Assembly (NCBI GenBank): GCA_049647585.1
Contig: JBARXY010000025.1
Coordinates: forward strand, 41,256-105,255
Origin: JAGQSZ01 sp049647585
GTDB taxonomy: Bacteria; Actinomycetota; Acidimicrobiia; Acidimicrobiales; Microtrichaceae
DNA length: 64,000 nt
Direction of reading: 5' to 3'
Part shown: positions 1 to 9,225 of the stretch, in pieces
Position numbering within the stretch: position 1 is the first letter of the stretch
Layout of the letters: each line of letters opens with the position of its first letter
The notes under the pieces: model-generated
Database searches by the model: none
What the model was told of the DNA's origin: nothing
Seen by the model: only the letters and a program-made list of their open reading frames with translations
Position numbers and translations under genes: made by a program

Positions 1-1
1 G

Positions 2-1015
2 ATGCCGTTCCCGACGATCGTGGTCCATGCGACCACCCACTTTGTGACGCGTCAGATCTTCATCGGCGCCGGCAAGGTCGGAAGTGAAATGCCCGGGTCA
101 CGCAGGAGCGACGTTTCTTTCCAGCTGACACAACGGGCCGACTTCTTCGAAGAGGAGGTCGGCCTTGAGACCACGCTCAAGCGGCCCATCGTCAACACCC
201 GCGACGAACCTCACGCGGATGCAAAGAAGTACCGCCGACTCCACGTCATCGCAGGCGACGCCAACATGAGCGAAGTCGCAACGTTCCTGAAGCTGGGAAC
301 GACGGCGATCGTGCTTGCCATGGCAGAGGACGGCGAGATGCCCGGCGAGATCCGCTTCGCCCGTCCGGTGCAGGCGATGCATCAGGTTTCCCGTGACCTG
401 AGCCTTTCCGAGCCACTGCAGTTGATCGATGGCCGCTCGATGACCGCTCTCGAGATCCAGTGGGAACTGCTCCACGCTGCTCAAGAATGGTCTGAACGCC
501 ACGGCTTGGAATCGGTCGGTTTTGAATCTGGCGCCGAGGTTCTGGCCCGCTGGGAAGAAGTCCTCTCGGGGCTCGAGACCGATCCGATGTCGCTCAGCAA
601 TCAACTCGACTGGGTCGCCAAATACCGCCTGTTCAACGGCTACAGGGAGCGCCACGACCTGGACTGGGCGAACCCGAGGTTGGCTGCGATGGACCTCCAG
701 TATCACGATCTACGTGCCGGCAGTTCATTGGCACGCCGGGTGGGACTTGAAAGATTGACCACTGACGAGGAAGTGGCGACTGCCATCAGCGAACCACCTC
801 CCGACACCCGTGCCTATTTTCGGGGCCGTTGCCTCTCGAAGTTCGGAGAGCAGGTAGTGGCCGCCAACTGGGACTCGATGGTCTTCGACACCGGTGATGC
901 TTCACTTCAGCGGGTTCCCATGATGGAACCGGGCCGCGGCACCCAGGACGCCCTTGGTCGCCTCATCGACGAGGCGACGAGTGCAAAGGACCTGCTGGAG
1001 CGCCTCCGCGCGTGA
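2..1015 (+). CDS. dop: Dop, Pup deamidase/depupylase (5' truncated)
   Basis: Dop converts the C-terminal Gln of Pup to Glu so that PafA can ligate it, and also removes Pup from conjugates. It belongs to the carboxylate-amine/glutamine-synthetase-like fold. The visible 337 residues include the PafA/Dop core NTRDEPHAD, followed by RRLHVI and NMSE. The segment RADFFEEEVGLETTLKRP just before it is Dop-type and differs from PafA further along the window. The frame runs open off the left edge and the ATG at base 2 aligns to an internal family position, so about 150-170 N-terminal residues, including the ATP-binding acidic residues, lie outside. The order dop, pup, prcB, prcA supports the call. Confidence 0.95.
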   Translation: MPFPTIVVHATTHFVTRQIFIGAGKVGSEMPGSRRSDVSFQLTQRADFFEEEVGLETTLKRPIVNTRDEPHADAKKYRRLHVIAGDANMSEVATFLKLGTTAIVLAMAEDGEMPGEIRFARPVQAMHQVSRDLSLSEPLQLIDGRSMTALEIQWELLHAAQEWSERHGLESVGFESGAEVLARWEEVLSGLETDPMSLSNQLDWVAKYRLFNGYRERHDLDWANPRLAAMDLQYHDLRAGSSLARRVGLERLTTDEEVATAISEPPPDTRAYFRGRCLSKFGEQVVAANWDSMVFDTGDASLQRVPMMEPGRGTQDALGRLIDEATSAKDLLERLRA

Positions 1016-1045
1016 CCGTCCGCAACAGACAGCAAAAGCGACTTG

Positions 1046-2104
1046 TCAGCCTGCGCACTTCTCGAGCACCAACCGGACAGGCTCGTCACTATCCCCGACA
1101 AACATCGTCGCCGTCACCATGGTGCCGTCGTCAATATATGTGACGGCCTGTTCGATCTGCCTGTTGAAGAGCTTCGAAGAGGTCGTCTTCGGAGGCCTCC
1201 CATAGTCCAAGGCCAACTCCCTCACGCGCTCGACGTAGCCGGCGAAGACCTTCTCGGGTTCTCCTGTGATGTCGAGAGCAGCCAGAAAACCACCCTGGCA
1301 GATGAACTCGTTCACCGGCGTCACCAGGCGTGAGCCTTCGATCAGCGTGAACCCATCCACTCCATCCCACGAGGACAGCGGATCACCCGGCTTCGCATCC
1401 GGTGGCGCCAGGTCGATCTCGCGCCCTGGTGGACGAACCACCGTCGGTCCCAGCGGCTGAAGATCGAACCGACCAGGGCCAATCCTTCTGGCCTCTGCCC
1501 CTTCCGGCATCCGCATCAAGGAAAGTACCGCGCTCGATATTGGAAGCTCATGACGGAAGTCCTGGCTCGACTGGAGGAAGATCCGCTCCTCGACACCGTC
1601 CACCGTGCGATAGCCGTCGGCATGACATTCGACAGATATCGGCTCGACTCCATCGGGAAGTGGCTCGCCAGGCGCTGGGTACTCGTTGGTACCAAGTGTC
1701 CGCTCATCCGGGGAGGCCCAACACGGGTCTGATGAAGATGCCCCAAGCTCGAAACCCAGCTTCTGGGCCTGATCGGCGAGGTCATACAGGGTCCGAACCG
1801 GATCTTGGGGGCGCAGGTACGCCGTCCACGCGCGACCGTCGTCCGGACCGCCGACCTGAGGGATGGCGGCCATCAGCAACAGGGTTCCTTCGGGAACCGT
1901 GAACCCCTCGGCTATCGGACTGCCTGCTCCGAGCACTACCGGTGAATCAGATTCGACTTCGGAGGGCTCGGCCTCTTGCGGTCCAGCAGAGGGATCTCCA
2001 CAGCCGATCGCAGTCAGAGCGATGGCAAGAACCACGATGACCGAAGCCCTGCCCCGGAGGTTGCTCGCCACCGAATGAACCCTCGAAATCGTAAGCCGAC
2101 CCAT
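1046..2104 (-). CDS. Predicted secreted lipoprotein, unknown function
   Basis: This 352-residue protein has a basic N-terminus, a hydrophobic stretch (ASVIVVLAIALTAIGC) and a lipobox-like LTAIGC-G, so it is probably a lipid-anchored surface protein. The mature part opens with an acidic Pro/Glu/Ser linker and then a globular domain with several Cys. I do not recognise the family. The start at 2104 is chosen because GGGAGG lies about 7 bases upstream; an in-frame ATG at 2182 would add a non-signal extension. It converges on dop and lies divergent to pup, so it interrupts the proteasome locus on the opposite strand. Confidence 0.75.
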   Translation of the reverse strand: MGRLTISRVHSVASNLRGRASVIVVLAIALTAIGCGDPSAGPQEAEPSEVESDSPVVLGAGSPIAEGFTVPEGTLLLMAAIPQVGGPDDGRAWTAYLRPQDPVRTLYDLADQAQKLGFELGASSSDPCWASPDERTLGTNEYPAPGEPLPDGVEPISVECHADGYRTVDGVEERIFLQSSQDFRHELPISSAVLSLMRMPEGAEARRIGPGRFDLQPLGPTVVRPPGREIDLAPPDAKPGDPLSSWDGVDGFTLIEGSRLVTPVNEFICQGGFLAALDITGEPEKVFAGYVERVRELALDYGRPPKTTSSKLFNRQIEQAVTYIDDGTMVTATMFVGDSDEPVRLVLEKCAG

Positions 2105-2305
2105 CCGGATCCTCCCGATTGTGTAACGAACCGTACATGTTGGGAGTGAGGCGACCCGTAACAAGGATCTCGGTCCAAGCAATCTCGGTCGGGAGCTTTC
2201 AGCACGACTCGACCCGCCCCGGCTGACGTATTCGGCATTGCTGAGAAAGTCGACGCGGTATGTACCGGTCCGCGAGGTACGGTGAGATCAACGCGGAGGT
2301 TTGAC

Positions 2306-2500
2306 ATGGCTGAACACGAACAGAAGAAAAAGTCTTCACCCCAGCGCACCGAAGAGGAAGTCGCCGAGGATCTCGCCCCGAGTGAGACCGGCAACAAGAT
2401 CAAGGCCGAGCTGGATGAGCTACTCGACGAGATCGACGACGTGTTGGAAACCAACGCAGAGGAATTCGTCAAGTCCTACATCCAGAAGGGCGGGCAGTAG
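2306..2500 (+). CDS. pup: Pup, prokaryotic ubiquitin-like protein
   Basis: Pup is the 64-residue disordered tag attached to Lys of target proteins for proteasomal degradation. The protein is rich in Lys/Glu/Asp, has the central coiled region KIKAELDELLDEIDDVLE that binds the ATPase in known systems, and ends in Lys-Gly-Gly-Gln. The terminal Gln means Dop must deamidate it before PafA can use it, matching the dop gene alongside. The start is the ATG preceded by GGAGGT at 2295-2300; an in-frame ATG 24 bases upstream lacks this. It is 28 bases ahead of prcB and probably shares its transcript. Confidence 0.97.
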   Translation: MAEHEQKKKSSPQRTEEEVAEDLAPSETGNKIKAELDELLDEIDDVLETNAEEFVKSYIQKGGQ

Positions 2501-2528
2501 CCACGTCAGTTGCAAGTAGCCTGAAGCT

Positions 2529-3332
2529 GTGAATCTGCCTCATTTCAGCGGAGCCGATGACCCGGGTCCCGATTTCGCCGCTCTGGTGCGTCGGGCGGGT
2601 CTGTCTCCCCAGGTCCCAGACGCCCCGGTCGACGCTCGTTTGACCATCACCCACGGCACGACCTGCGTGGCTCTCAAATACGCCGACGGCGCGTTGATGG
2701 CGGGGGACCGGCGGGCAACTTCGGGCAACTTCATCAGCCACCGGACCATCGAAAAGGTCTTTCCGGCTGATCGCCACTCAGGCGTTGCCATCGCTGGGGC
2801 CGCGGGACCGGCGGTAGAGATGGTTCGACTGTTCCAATTGCAGCTCGAACACTACGAAAAGGTCGAAGGCGCCCAGCTCAGTCTCGACGGAAAGGCGAAC
2901 CAGCTGTCCCAGATGGTTCGCAACCACCTCCCTGCCGCAATGCAGGGGCTCGCGGTCGTGCCGATATTCGCCGGTTACGACCGGGCCCGCACCGAGGGTC
3001 GGCTGTTCCAGTACGACGTCACAGGCGGTCGCTACGAGGAACACAACTATGCGGCGACCGGTTCCGGCAGCCTGCACGCCTCGACTGTCATCAAGTTGGG
3101 TTGGCGCGAGGATCTTGACCGTTCAACCGCAGTGGACCTGGTGCTGAGGGCGCTGTTCGAAGCGGCCGATGAGGATTCGGCAACGGGGGGCCCGGACCTG
3201 GTTAGAGCGGTATTCCCGATCGTCGCGACCATCACCGATGACGGTTACGAGCGGGTGGGCGACGACGAGATCGCCGAGAGGTACCGGACGATCCTTGCGC
3301 AGCTCACCGAGGAACGGGGAGGTGCACGATGA
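2529..3332 (+). CDS. prcB: Proteasome beta subunit PrcB
   Basis: PrcB is the catalytic beta subunit of the 20S proteasome, an N-terminal-threonine hydrolase. The 267-residue precursor has a propeptide of about 43 residues ending His-Gly, after which Thr44 of TTCVALKYADG would become the N-terminal nucleophile. Downstream GDRRAT, the lysine-containing strand and the SGS segment (TGSGSLHA) match the family. The GTG start at 2529 has only a weak ribosome site. The stop overlaps the prcA start by 4 bases (ATGA), so the two subunits should be translationally coupled. Confidence 0.97.
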   Translation: MNLPHFSGADDPGPDFAALVRRAGLSPQVPDAPVDARLTITHGTTCVALKYADGALMAGDRRATSGNFISHRTIEKVFPADRHSGVAIAGAAGPAVEMVRLFQLQLEHYEKVEGAQLSLDGKANQLSQMVRNHLPAAMQGLAVVPIFAGYDRARTEGRLFQYDVTGGRYEEHNYAATGSGSLHASTVIKLGWREDLDRSTAVDLVLRALFEAADEDSATGGPDLVRAVFPIVATITDDGYERVGDDEIAERYRTILAQLTEERGGAR

Positions 3333-4144
3333 CTGCTCCGTTCTACGTCTCACCCGAGCAGATGATGAAGGACCGGGCCGATTACGCCCGTAAGGGCATC
3401 GCCCGTGGCCGTGCCCTGGTCGCCTGCACCTTCGACGAGGGAATCCTGCTGTGCGCAGAGAATCCATCCCGGATGCTCCGAAAGATCTCCGAGATATATG
3501 ACCGCATCGCCTTTGCCGGTGTCGGCAAGTACAACGAATTCGATCAGCTTCGCATCGCCGGGGTCCGCCACGCCGACCTGAAGGGATTCTCCTTCAGTCG
3601 TGAGGACGTCGACGCCCGATCGCTCGCCAACCAGTACGCGCAGATGCTCGGACAGGTGTTCACCCACGAGATGAAGCCGATGGAGGTTGAGATTCTCGTG
3701 GCCGAGGTGGGCCATCAGCCGGACGGAGACCAGCTGTTCCACATCCTCTATGACGGCACTCTGATAGATGAGTCGGACTGGTGTGTCCTGGGCGGCGAGG
3801 CCGACGCCATCCGGACACGGGTCGAGAGCAGCTGGGTCAAGGGTGGAACCCTCCAACAAGCGATCGAAGCAGCAGTCGGAGCTCTTGCCGGACCGGACAG
3901 GACACTTGGGGTCGATCAGGTCGAAGTTGCGATCTTGGGCCGCCACAACGGCCGTCGAACCTTCCGACAGATCGATGATGAGGAGCTACTGACGCTCCTG
4001 CCGGCTGCGTACGGTGCCGCTACCAGTGAGGCAGAGTCCGAAGCAGCAAGCGACACTGCGGCCCAGGTCCAGACCTCGGGCGAGCCGACGATCGAGCCTT
4101 CCACCGGGTCAGCAACCGAACCCCCGGGCGAGTCACCCGCCTAG
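3329..4144 (+). CDS. prcA: Proteasome alpha subunit PrcA
   Basis: PrcA forms the outer gating rings of the 20S proteasome. The N-terminus (YVSPEQMMKDRADYARKGIA) is the gate and H0-helix region typical of actinobacterial PrcA, followed by AENPSRMLRKISEIYDRIAF and GKYNEFDQLR. It has no processed Thr. Residues from about 235 to 271 form a Ser/Thr/Glu-rich tail that is probably disordered. It is coupled to prcB by ATGA. A 128-base gap separates it from pafA, so pafA may have its own promoter. Confidence 0.97.
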   Translation: MTAPFYVSPEQMMKDRADYARKGIARGRALVACTFDEGILLCAENPSRMLRKISEIYDRIAFAGVGKYNEFDQLRIAGVRHADLKGFSFSREDVDARSLANQYAQMLGQVFTHEMKPMEVEILVAEVGHQPDGDQLFHILYDGTLIDESDWCVLGGEADAIRTRVESSWVKGGTLQQAIEAAVGALAGPDRTLGVDQVEVAILGRHNGRRTFRQIDDEELLTLLPAAYGAATSEAESEAASDTAAQVQTSGEPTIEPSTGSATEPPGESPA

Positions 4145-4272
4145 CGGTCGCTTTTGCCGATGCGGTCGGGCCCGTCGTTCGGGTCGCCGCTACAGACATT
4201 CGAAGCGACCAGCCCGACAGGAATAATCGTGTGGGGCCTACAACGGGGCTCAGCCGGGTAGCTTGATCAAAT

Positions 4273-5628
4273 ATGGACCGGAGAATCTACGGACTCGAAA
4301 ACGAGTACGGAGTCACCTGCACCCAGCGCGGTCAGCGTCGGCTCAGTCCTGACGAAGTCGCCAGGTATCTCTTTCGCCGTGTCGTGTCCTGGGGTCGGTC
4401 CTCGAACGTCTTTCTCGCCAACGGTGCCCGTCTCTATCTAGATGTCGGTTCGCACCCGGAGTTCGCGACTCCGGAATGCGACCTTCTCTATGACCTCGTT
4501 GCCCACGACAAGGCGGGTGAGTGGATTCTTGGACAGTTGGTTGAATCGGCTGAACAGCGCCTGGCGGAGGAGGGAATCCGGGGCGACATCTATCTGTTCC
4601 GCAACAACACGGACTCCGCCGGCAACAGCTACGGATGCCATGAGAACTATCTGACCAGCCGGGATGACCTGACCAACTACAGCGAGGTCCTCATTCCGTT
4701 CCTGGTCAGCAGGCAGATATATGCGGGCGCCGGCAAGGTGCTGCAGAACCCTCGCGGAGCACAGTTCTCGGTCTCTCAGCGCGCCGAACACATCTGGGAA
4801 GGCGTGTCCTCGGCGACGACCCGCTCGCGGCCGATCATCAACACACGCGATGAGCCCCATGCCGACGCCGAACGCTTCCGACGTCTCCATGTGATCGTCG
4901 GCGACTCCAACATGAGCGAGTACGCCACGTTCCTGAAAGTCGGCGCCTGCTCGCTCATCCTTCGGATGCTCGAGGATCCGAGCGTCGTCCTTCGCGACAT
5001 GACCCTCGAGAATCCGATCCGAGCAATCCGCGAGATCAGCCACGACATCACCTGTAGGCGGAATGTGCGTCTGGCTAACGGACGTGAGATCTCGGCGTGG
5101 GAGATCCAGTCCGAGTATCTGCAACGTGCGCTGCGTTACGCCGACAACCATGACCTTTCGCCCCAGGAGAAGCAGGCCCTTGGCATGTGGGAACACGTCA
5201 TGGCGGGGATCGAGGACGACCCGTTGACCATGGGACGTGAGATCGACTGGGTGACCAAGTACAACCTGATCGAGCGGTACCGGGCACGTCACAACTTGGC
5301 CTTGAGTGACTCGCGGGTGTCGCTGCTGGATCTGCAGTATCACGACATAAACCGCGAACGATCGGTGTTCTACAAGCTCCAGAACGCCGGTCTGGTCGAA
5401 CGGATCGTCACCGACAGCGCAATCATCGAGGCGATCGACACCCCGCCGCAGACGACAAGGGCCAAACTCCGGGGCGACTTCATCCGGCGTGCCAAGGAAC
5501 GCAAACGTGACTACACCGTCGACTGGGTGCACCTGAAGCTGAACGACCAAGCCCAGCGCACCGTGCTCTGCAAGGACCCGTTCATCGCCAGCGACGAGCG
5601 GGTCGACCGGCTGATCGCCTCGCTGTAG
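4273..5628 (+). CDS. pafA: PafA, Pup-protein ligase
   Basis: PafA phosphorylates the C-terminal Glu of Pup and joins it to target lysines. The 451-residue protein is full length. It has the metal/ATP loop GLENEYG (Glu9), the catalytic-base strand LYLDVGSHPEFATPE with Asp57, then NTRDEPHADAE and RRLHVIVGDSNMSE shared with Dop. The ATG at 4273 gives the canonical MDRRIYGLENEYG start. Fold homology to the truncated Dop at the window start is visible over about 300 residues, as expected for the two paralogous enzymes. Confidence 0.97.
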   Translation: MDRRIYGLENEYGVTCTQRGQRRLSPDEVARYLFRRVVSWGRSSNVFLANGARLYLDVGSHPEFATPECDLLYDLVAHDKAGEWILGQLVESAEQRLAEEGIRGDIYLFRNNTDSAGNSYGCHENYLTSRDDLTNYSEVLIPFLVSRQIYAGAGKVLQNPRGAQFSVSQRAEHIWEGVSSATTRSRPIINTRDEPHADAERFRRLHVIVGDSNMSEYATFLKVGACSLILRMLEDPSVVLRDMTLENPIRAIREISHDITCRRNVRLANGREISAWEIQSEYLQRALRYADNHDLSPQEKQALGMWEHVMAGIEDDPLTMGREIDWVTKYNLIERYRARHNLALSDSRVSLLDLQYHDINRERSVFYKLQNAGLVERIVTDSAIIEAIDTPPQTTRAKLRGDFIRRAKERKRDYTVDWVHLKLNDQAQRTVLCKDPFIASDERVDRLIASL

Positions 5629-5734
5629 CGGACGCCCTTCGGGAAATGGCGATGCCATAGACGTCTACGACAACCTTCTGTGCGATTTTCGGACTTGATG
5701 AAACAAAATCCGGCCGGAGCCTCATAGACACAAC

Positions 5735-6352
5735 GTGTCCGAACAGAGCATGGACAACCAGTCCGCTACCACCGAAAGAAGACCCTTGGCCACAGATGAT
5801 GGCCGCCGGTCCACCGATGCAGAATTGCTTGAATTTGCATCGCAGGATCCGGGGTCTTTCCGAGTCCTATACGACCGACACTCCGAAGTGATCTACAGAT
5901 TTGTGCTCCGCCGGATCGGTGAACGTGAAGTGGCACTCGAAGTCACAGCAGAGACTTTCGCCAGGGCGTGGTTCGGCCGCGAGAAGTTCATCGATCATCG
6001 CTCAGGAACAGCACTGCCCTGGCTCTATGGAATCGCAGCAAATGTCATACGCGAATCGGTCCGGCGTCAGCAGTTGTCCAACCGGGCGACACATCGACTC
6101 GGTATGGCACTCGGGATTGACCGGAGAATCATTCCGACGCCAGCTTGGAACGAGGGGCTCGATGAGGACCTTGATGACGCGCTCCGGAGTCTGCCTCCCG
6201 AACAGCGTCGGGCGGTCGAGCTTCGGGTCCTCGACGACGAGACCTACACGACCGTGGCAGAGGAACTCGATTGCTCCGAGGGTGCAGCCCGGATCCGTGT
6301 GCCAAGAGGCCTACGAGCACTACGAAAGATTTTCAGAGAGGATTCAAAATGA
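5735..6352 (+). CDS. ECF-type RNA polymerase sigma factor
   Basis: This 205-residue sigma-70 family protein has a region 2 (FRVLYDRHSEVIYRFVLRRI through AETFARAW) and a region 4 helix-turn-helix (LPPEQRRAVELRVLDD, then VAEELDCSEGAARIRVPRGL). A Ser/Thr/Asp-rich N-terminal extension of about 25 residues precedes region 2. It starts at GTG and its stop overlaps the next gene by ATGA. That partner is a membrane protein, so the pair looks like a sigma/anti-sigma module. It lies between pafA and pafB, where mycobacteria also carry unrelated genes. The signal it senses is not evident. Confidence 0.88.
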   Translation: MSEQSMDNQSATTERRPLATDDGRRSTDAELLEFASQDPGSFRVLYDRHSEVIYRFVLRRIGEREVALEVTAETFARAWFGREKFIDHRSGTALPWLYGIAANVIRESVRRQQLSNRATHRLGMALGIDRRIIPTPAWNEGLDEDLDDALRSLPPEQRRAVELRVLDDETYTTVAEELDCSEGAARIRVPRGLRALRKIFREDSK

Positions 6353-7050
6353 AGGCTGACGAGCAGAAGAATGATGACGACTCGACGCGCAGTTCCCTCA
6401 AAGCGCTGGGTGACGAGTTGGAGCAAGCCATTTCGCATCAGTTGGTCGGCACTGCGCGGAACCTGACCGGGGGAGTTTCAGATCCTCATCGGCAAGGCAG
6501 AAGGCGTGGCACTCTCGCACTCGCGACGCTGGGCCTAGTGGTCGTTGCTGCCGCGGCGGTTGTATTCACAACGACCGCCGGCTCCGGAGAGCAGGCAGTT
6601 CTGTCCGCATCCCCGCAAAATGCACGGACGGAAGCCCGGTCAACTGCTGATGAGTCCTCCGGTGACCCCTCCGTCCCACCGGCATCGATGTCGGGCGAGG
6701 AGTTCAAGTCGACGATCTTCCTGAAGGCGACACCGTTCGTCGGGACCAACCCGGTGTGCGAGCCGAGCGGTCCCACCGCCACCAGAAGTAGCGATGGTTC
6801 GACCATCGGAGCGTTCACGTGCACTCTGGTCCGGGCTCCCACCGGCATGAGCACCGCGGCCGACGGCGGACTTCCAAGCACCCAGATGTACATCAGTTAC
6901 CATCCCGACCGAACGAGCATCATCGAAACTCGCTGCGACAGTGACGCGACACGACTTGTCTGGAACTGCTCGTCGGAATCCAACAAGGGCGAGTGGCTCG
7001 CACATGACAGAGTCGAAGGATTCACCTGGACAAGTGATCCGGGCGACTGA
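6349..7050 (+). CDS. Membrane protein, probable anti-sigma factor
   Basis: The 233-residue protein has a cytoplasmic N-terminal stretch of about 60 residues, one transmembrane helix (LALATLGLVVVAAAAVVFTT) and a secreted Ser/Thr-rich region with paired Cys in the outer domain. No zinc-binding HxxxCxxC motif is seen in the cytoplasmic part, so the anti-sigma role rests on topology and on the ATGA overlap with the ECF sigma gene. The start chosen is the overlapping ATG; the frame extends 26 codons upstream inside the sigma gene. The outer domain is not one I recognise. Confidence 0.72.
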   Translation: MKADEQKNDDDSTRSSLKALGDELEQAISHQLVGTARNLTGGVSDPHRQGRRRGTLALATLGLVVVAAAAVVFTTTAGSGEQAVLSASPQNARTEARSTADESSGDPSVPPASMSGEEFKSTIFLKATPFVGTNPVCEPSGPTATRSSDGSTIGAFTCTLVRAPTGMSTAADGGLPSTQMYISYHPDRTSIIETRCDSDATRLVWNCSSESNKGEWLAHDRVEGFTWTSDPGD

Positions 7051-7113
7051 GCATTTCGTAGAAGTGGAGCTGTGATCACTTTGCGACACGGGTTCTTCGA
7101 CTAGACCACAACG

Positions 7114-8223
7114 GTGCCCAGTTTCAGGACCGCGGAAGTAACAGAGGTCATATCGGAGCGTCGAGGGTTGCAACGTCTGCGTGTCGACATGCCCGACGGG
7201 TCGAGCGCCCGGGCATATGGCCTGACCCAGCTGATCGGCACCTGCGACCCTGGGGATCGGGTTGTGTTGAACACCACAGCCGTCGAGTTGGATCTTGGCA
7301 CCGGCGGCTGGCACTTCGTTCACTGGAACCTCAGTCGTGAGGACTTCGTCGAGCCGGGACCCGAGCACATCATGAAGATGCGCTACACGAGCCTTCAGAT
7401 CGATGCCGGTACCGACGAGCTGAACCACCCCGAATGCGACCTGCCGATCGACGGAGTTCCGGTTGTGGTCTGCTCGGTGCACAGCCAGGTTGCCGCTGTT
7501 GCCGCGTCATTCGCCGCCTCGGCACCCGAGCTGAACCTTGTCTATGTGATGACCGACGGAGCCGCCCTTCCTCTGGCACTGTCGGATCTGGTCGCGACCA
7601 TGACCGAGAATGGAACCATCGCCGGATCGATCACGGCCGGTCACGCCTTCGGCGGAGATATGGAAGCCGTTTCGGTACCCGCTGCGCTCGGCCTGGCAGT
7701 GCACACCCTCGGTGCGGACGCTGTTGTCGTCGGCATGGGACCTGGCGTGGTCGGGACGGGCACGGCTCTCGGCACCACTGCCATCGAGGTCGCTCCGATT
7801 CTCGATGCCGTGGCTGATGCGGGTGGGGTGCCCATCATGTGTGTCCGGGCGTCGAGCGGGGATCCGCGCCCACGGCACCAGGGAATCTCCCACCACACAG
7901 TCACTTCCGCGCGGCTCACCCACAGCCGTCCCTGGGTTGCTCCGGTGCCACCTGAGGCCGCGGATCTGCCGGGCGTGCGGGCGTCGGGAATCGGTGGGAC
8001 CGAGGACCCGCCTAAAATACTTGCCATGGCAGGACTGAAGGTGACGACAATGGGTCGCTCCGTCGAGGAGGATCGACTCTTCTTCGCAGCCGCTGCAGCC
8101 GCCGGAACGCTCGCCGCCACGGTCGCAACACAGGGCGAATCAGCCTTGGGTGAAGATTCCAATCGTGGTTCAGGCGTCGGTGAAGCAGCCTTGGGTGAAG
8201 ATTCCAATCTGGATCGGGAGTAG
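7114..8223 (+). CDS. DUF3866 family protein
   Basis: The 369-residue protein starts at GTG and matches the DUF3866 family: an N-terminal small beta domain (RVDMPDGSSARAYGLTQLIG), then a Rossmann-like core with GSITAGHAFGGDMEAVSV and VVGMGPGVVGTGTALG. Biochemical function is unknown. Actinobacterial members are often found near the proteasome/pafBC genes, as here. The last 30 residues repeat the motif ALGEDSN twice, encoded by two 24-bp identical copies 45 bases apart; this tail is outside the conserved domain. It ends 3 bases before pafB. Confidence 0.85.
   Translation: MPSFRTAEVTEVISERRGLQRLRVDMPDGSSARAYGLTQLIGTCDPGDRVVLNTTAVELDLGTGGWHFVHWNLSREDFVEPGPEHIMKMRYTSLQIDAGTDELNHPECDLPIDGVPVVVCSVHSQVAAVAASFAASAPELNLVYVMTDGAALPLALSDLVATMTENGTIAGSITAGHAFGGDMEAVSVPAALGLAVHTLGADAVVVGMGPGVVGTGTALGTTAIEVAPILDAVADAGGVPIMCVRASSGDPRPRHQGISHHTVTSARLTHSRPWVAPVPPEAADLPGVRASGIGGTEDPPKILAMAGLKVTTMGRSVEEDRLFFAAAAAAGTLAATVATQGESALGEDSNRGSGVGEAALGEDSNLDRE
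8141..8209 (+). repeat. 24-bp direct repeat in the DUF3866 gene tail
   Basis: Two identical 24-bp copies at 8141-8164 and 8186-8209 are spaced 45 bases apart, so the duplication keeps the reading frame and creates the ALGEDSN peptide twice. Confidence 0.9.
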
Positions 8224-8226
8224 GAC

Positions 8227-9225
8227 TTGGCAAAGCTTGATCGCCTCTTGAATCTGACTGCGGCCCTGATCGACACGACGATCCCCCTGACTGCGGAACA
8301 GATCCGCGAGCGGGTTCCTGACTACCCCGAGGGAAAAACTGCGTTCCACAGGGCTTTCGAGCGCGACAAGGATGACCTGCGCGAAATGGGCATTCCGCTC
8401 GAAACCGTGACGGTCACCCATACCGAGCAACCCATATCGGCCTACACGATCGATCAGGACACCTACGCCCTTCCCGATCCCGGACTGACACCCGAGGAAC
8501 TCGCCGCCCTATACCTGGCGAGCACCTCGGTGATGCTCGAGGGCCACGATGAGGAAGATCTGGAGTTTGCCTTCCGGAAGCTCGGCGGCTCAGGGGCCAG
8601 CGGCGAAGCTGTCGCCACACCGTTGGCGACCGTGCCGGTCTCACCGTCGCTGGCGAACCTGTTCGAAGCCACGATCGAGCGGCGTCAGGTCGACTTCGGT
8701 TACTCGGGCAGCCAGCGCCGCCTGCAGCCCTACCGCCTGCAGTTCGAACGGGGCCATTGGTATCTGAGCGGACACGACCTGGACCGCGACGACCATCGGA
8801 GCTTCCGTCTCGACCGGATCGAAGGTGACGTGACGGCCGGACCTCCCCGCAGTTTCGAAAGGCCCGAATCACCACGTGGCGTCCTCACCCGCCCGTGGGA
8901 GATGGGCGAAGGCCCGGCGATTCCGGTCAAGGTTCACATCGACCGAGAACCTGCCCAGGCAACGCTGGTCGACCATCCCGACCTAACCGTCATCGAAAGA
9001 TCTCCTAACGGTTCGGTCGTGGTCGAGCTTTCGGTCAGCAACCCGAACGGCCTTTGGCACTTCATGGTCAACCTGTTGGATCGGGCAGAAATCCTCGAAC
9101 CTCCGGAGATGAGAGAAGGCCTGATCCGCTACTTGAGCTCACACACGGCCGCCGCAACAGCCACCCCGGCGACTGCATCGGACCCGCCTGTCGCCTCGGC
9201 AAGAGCCAATCGGGGGAACCCATGA
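8227..9225 (+). CDS. pafB: PafB, WYL-domain DNA-damage regulator subunit
   Basis: PafB pairs with PafC to activate the LexA-independent DNA-damage response of actinobacteria. The 332 residues hold an N-terminal winged HTH (KLDRLLNLTAALID, then LTAEQIRERVPDYP and FERDKDDLREMGIPL), a WYL domain with YRLQFERGHWYLSGHD and FRLDRIEG, and a C-terminal WCX-like domain. The start is a TTG at 8227, 3 bases after the DUF3866 stop, supported by the family N-terminus. It overlaps pafC by ATGA. Confidence 0.93.
   Translation: MAKLDRLLNLTAALIDTTIPLTAEQIRERVPDYPEGKTAFHRAFERDKDDLREMGIPLETVTVTHTEQPISAYTIDQDTYALPDPGLTPEELAALYLASTSVMLEGHDEEDLEFAFRKLGGSGASGEAVATPLATVPVSPSLANLFEATIERRQVDFGYSGSQRRLQPYRLQFERGHWYLSGHDLDRDDHRSFRLDRIEGDVTAGPPRSFERPESPRGVLTRPWEMGEGPAIPVKVHIDREPAQATLVDHPDLTVIERSPNGSVVVELSVSNPNGLWHFMVNLLDRAEILEPPEMREGLIRYLSSHTAAATATPATASDPPVASARANRGNP

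Noticed and set aside
1016..1045. Possible terminator after dop
   Set aside because: No convincing stem or U-tract was found in the short convergent gap.
4438..5658. A 406-codon open frame antisense to pafA
   Set aside because: GC-rich codon bias opens the opposite frame; pafA is unmistakable and the antisense product has no domain.
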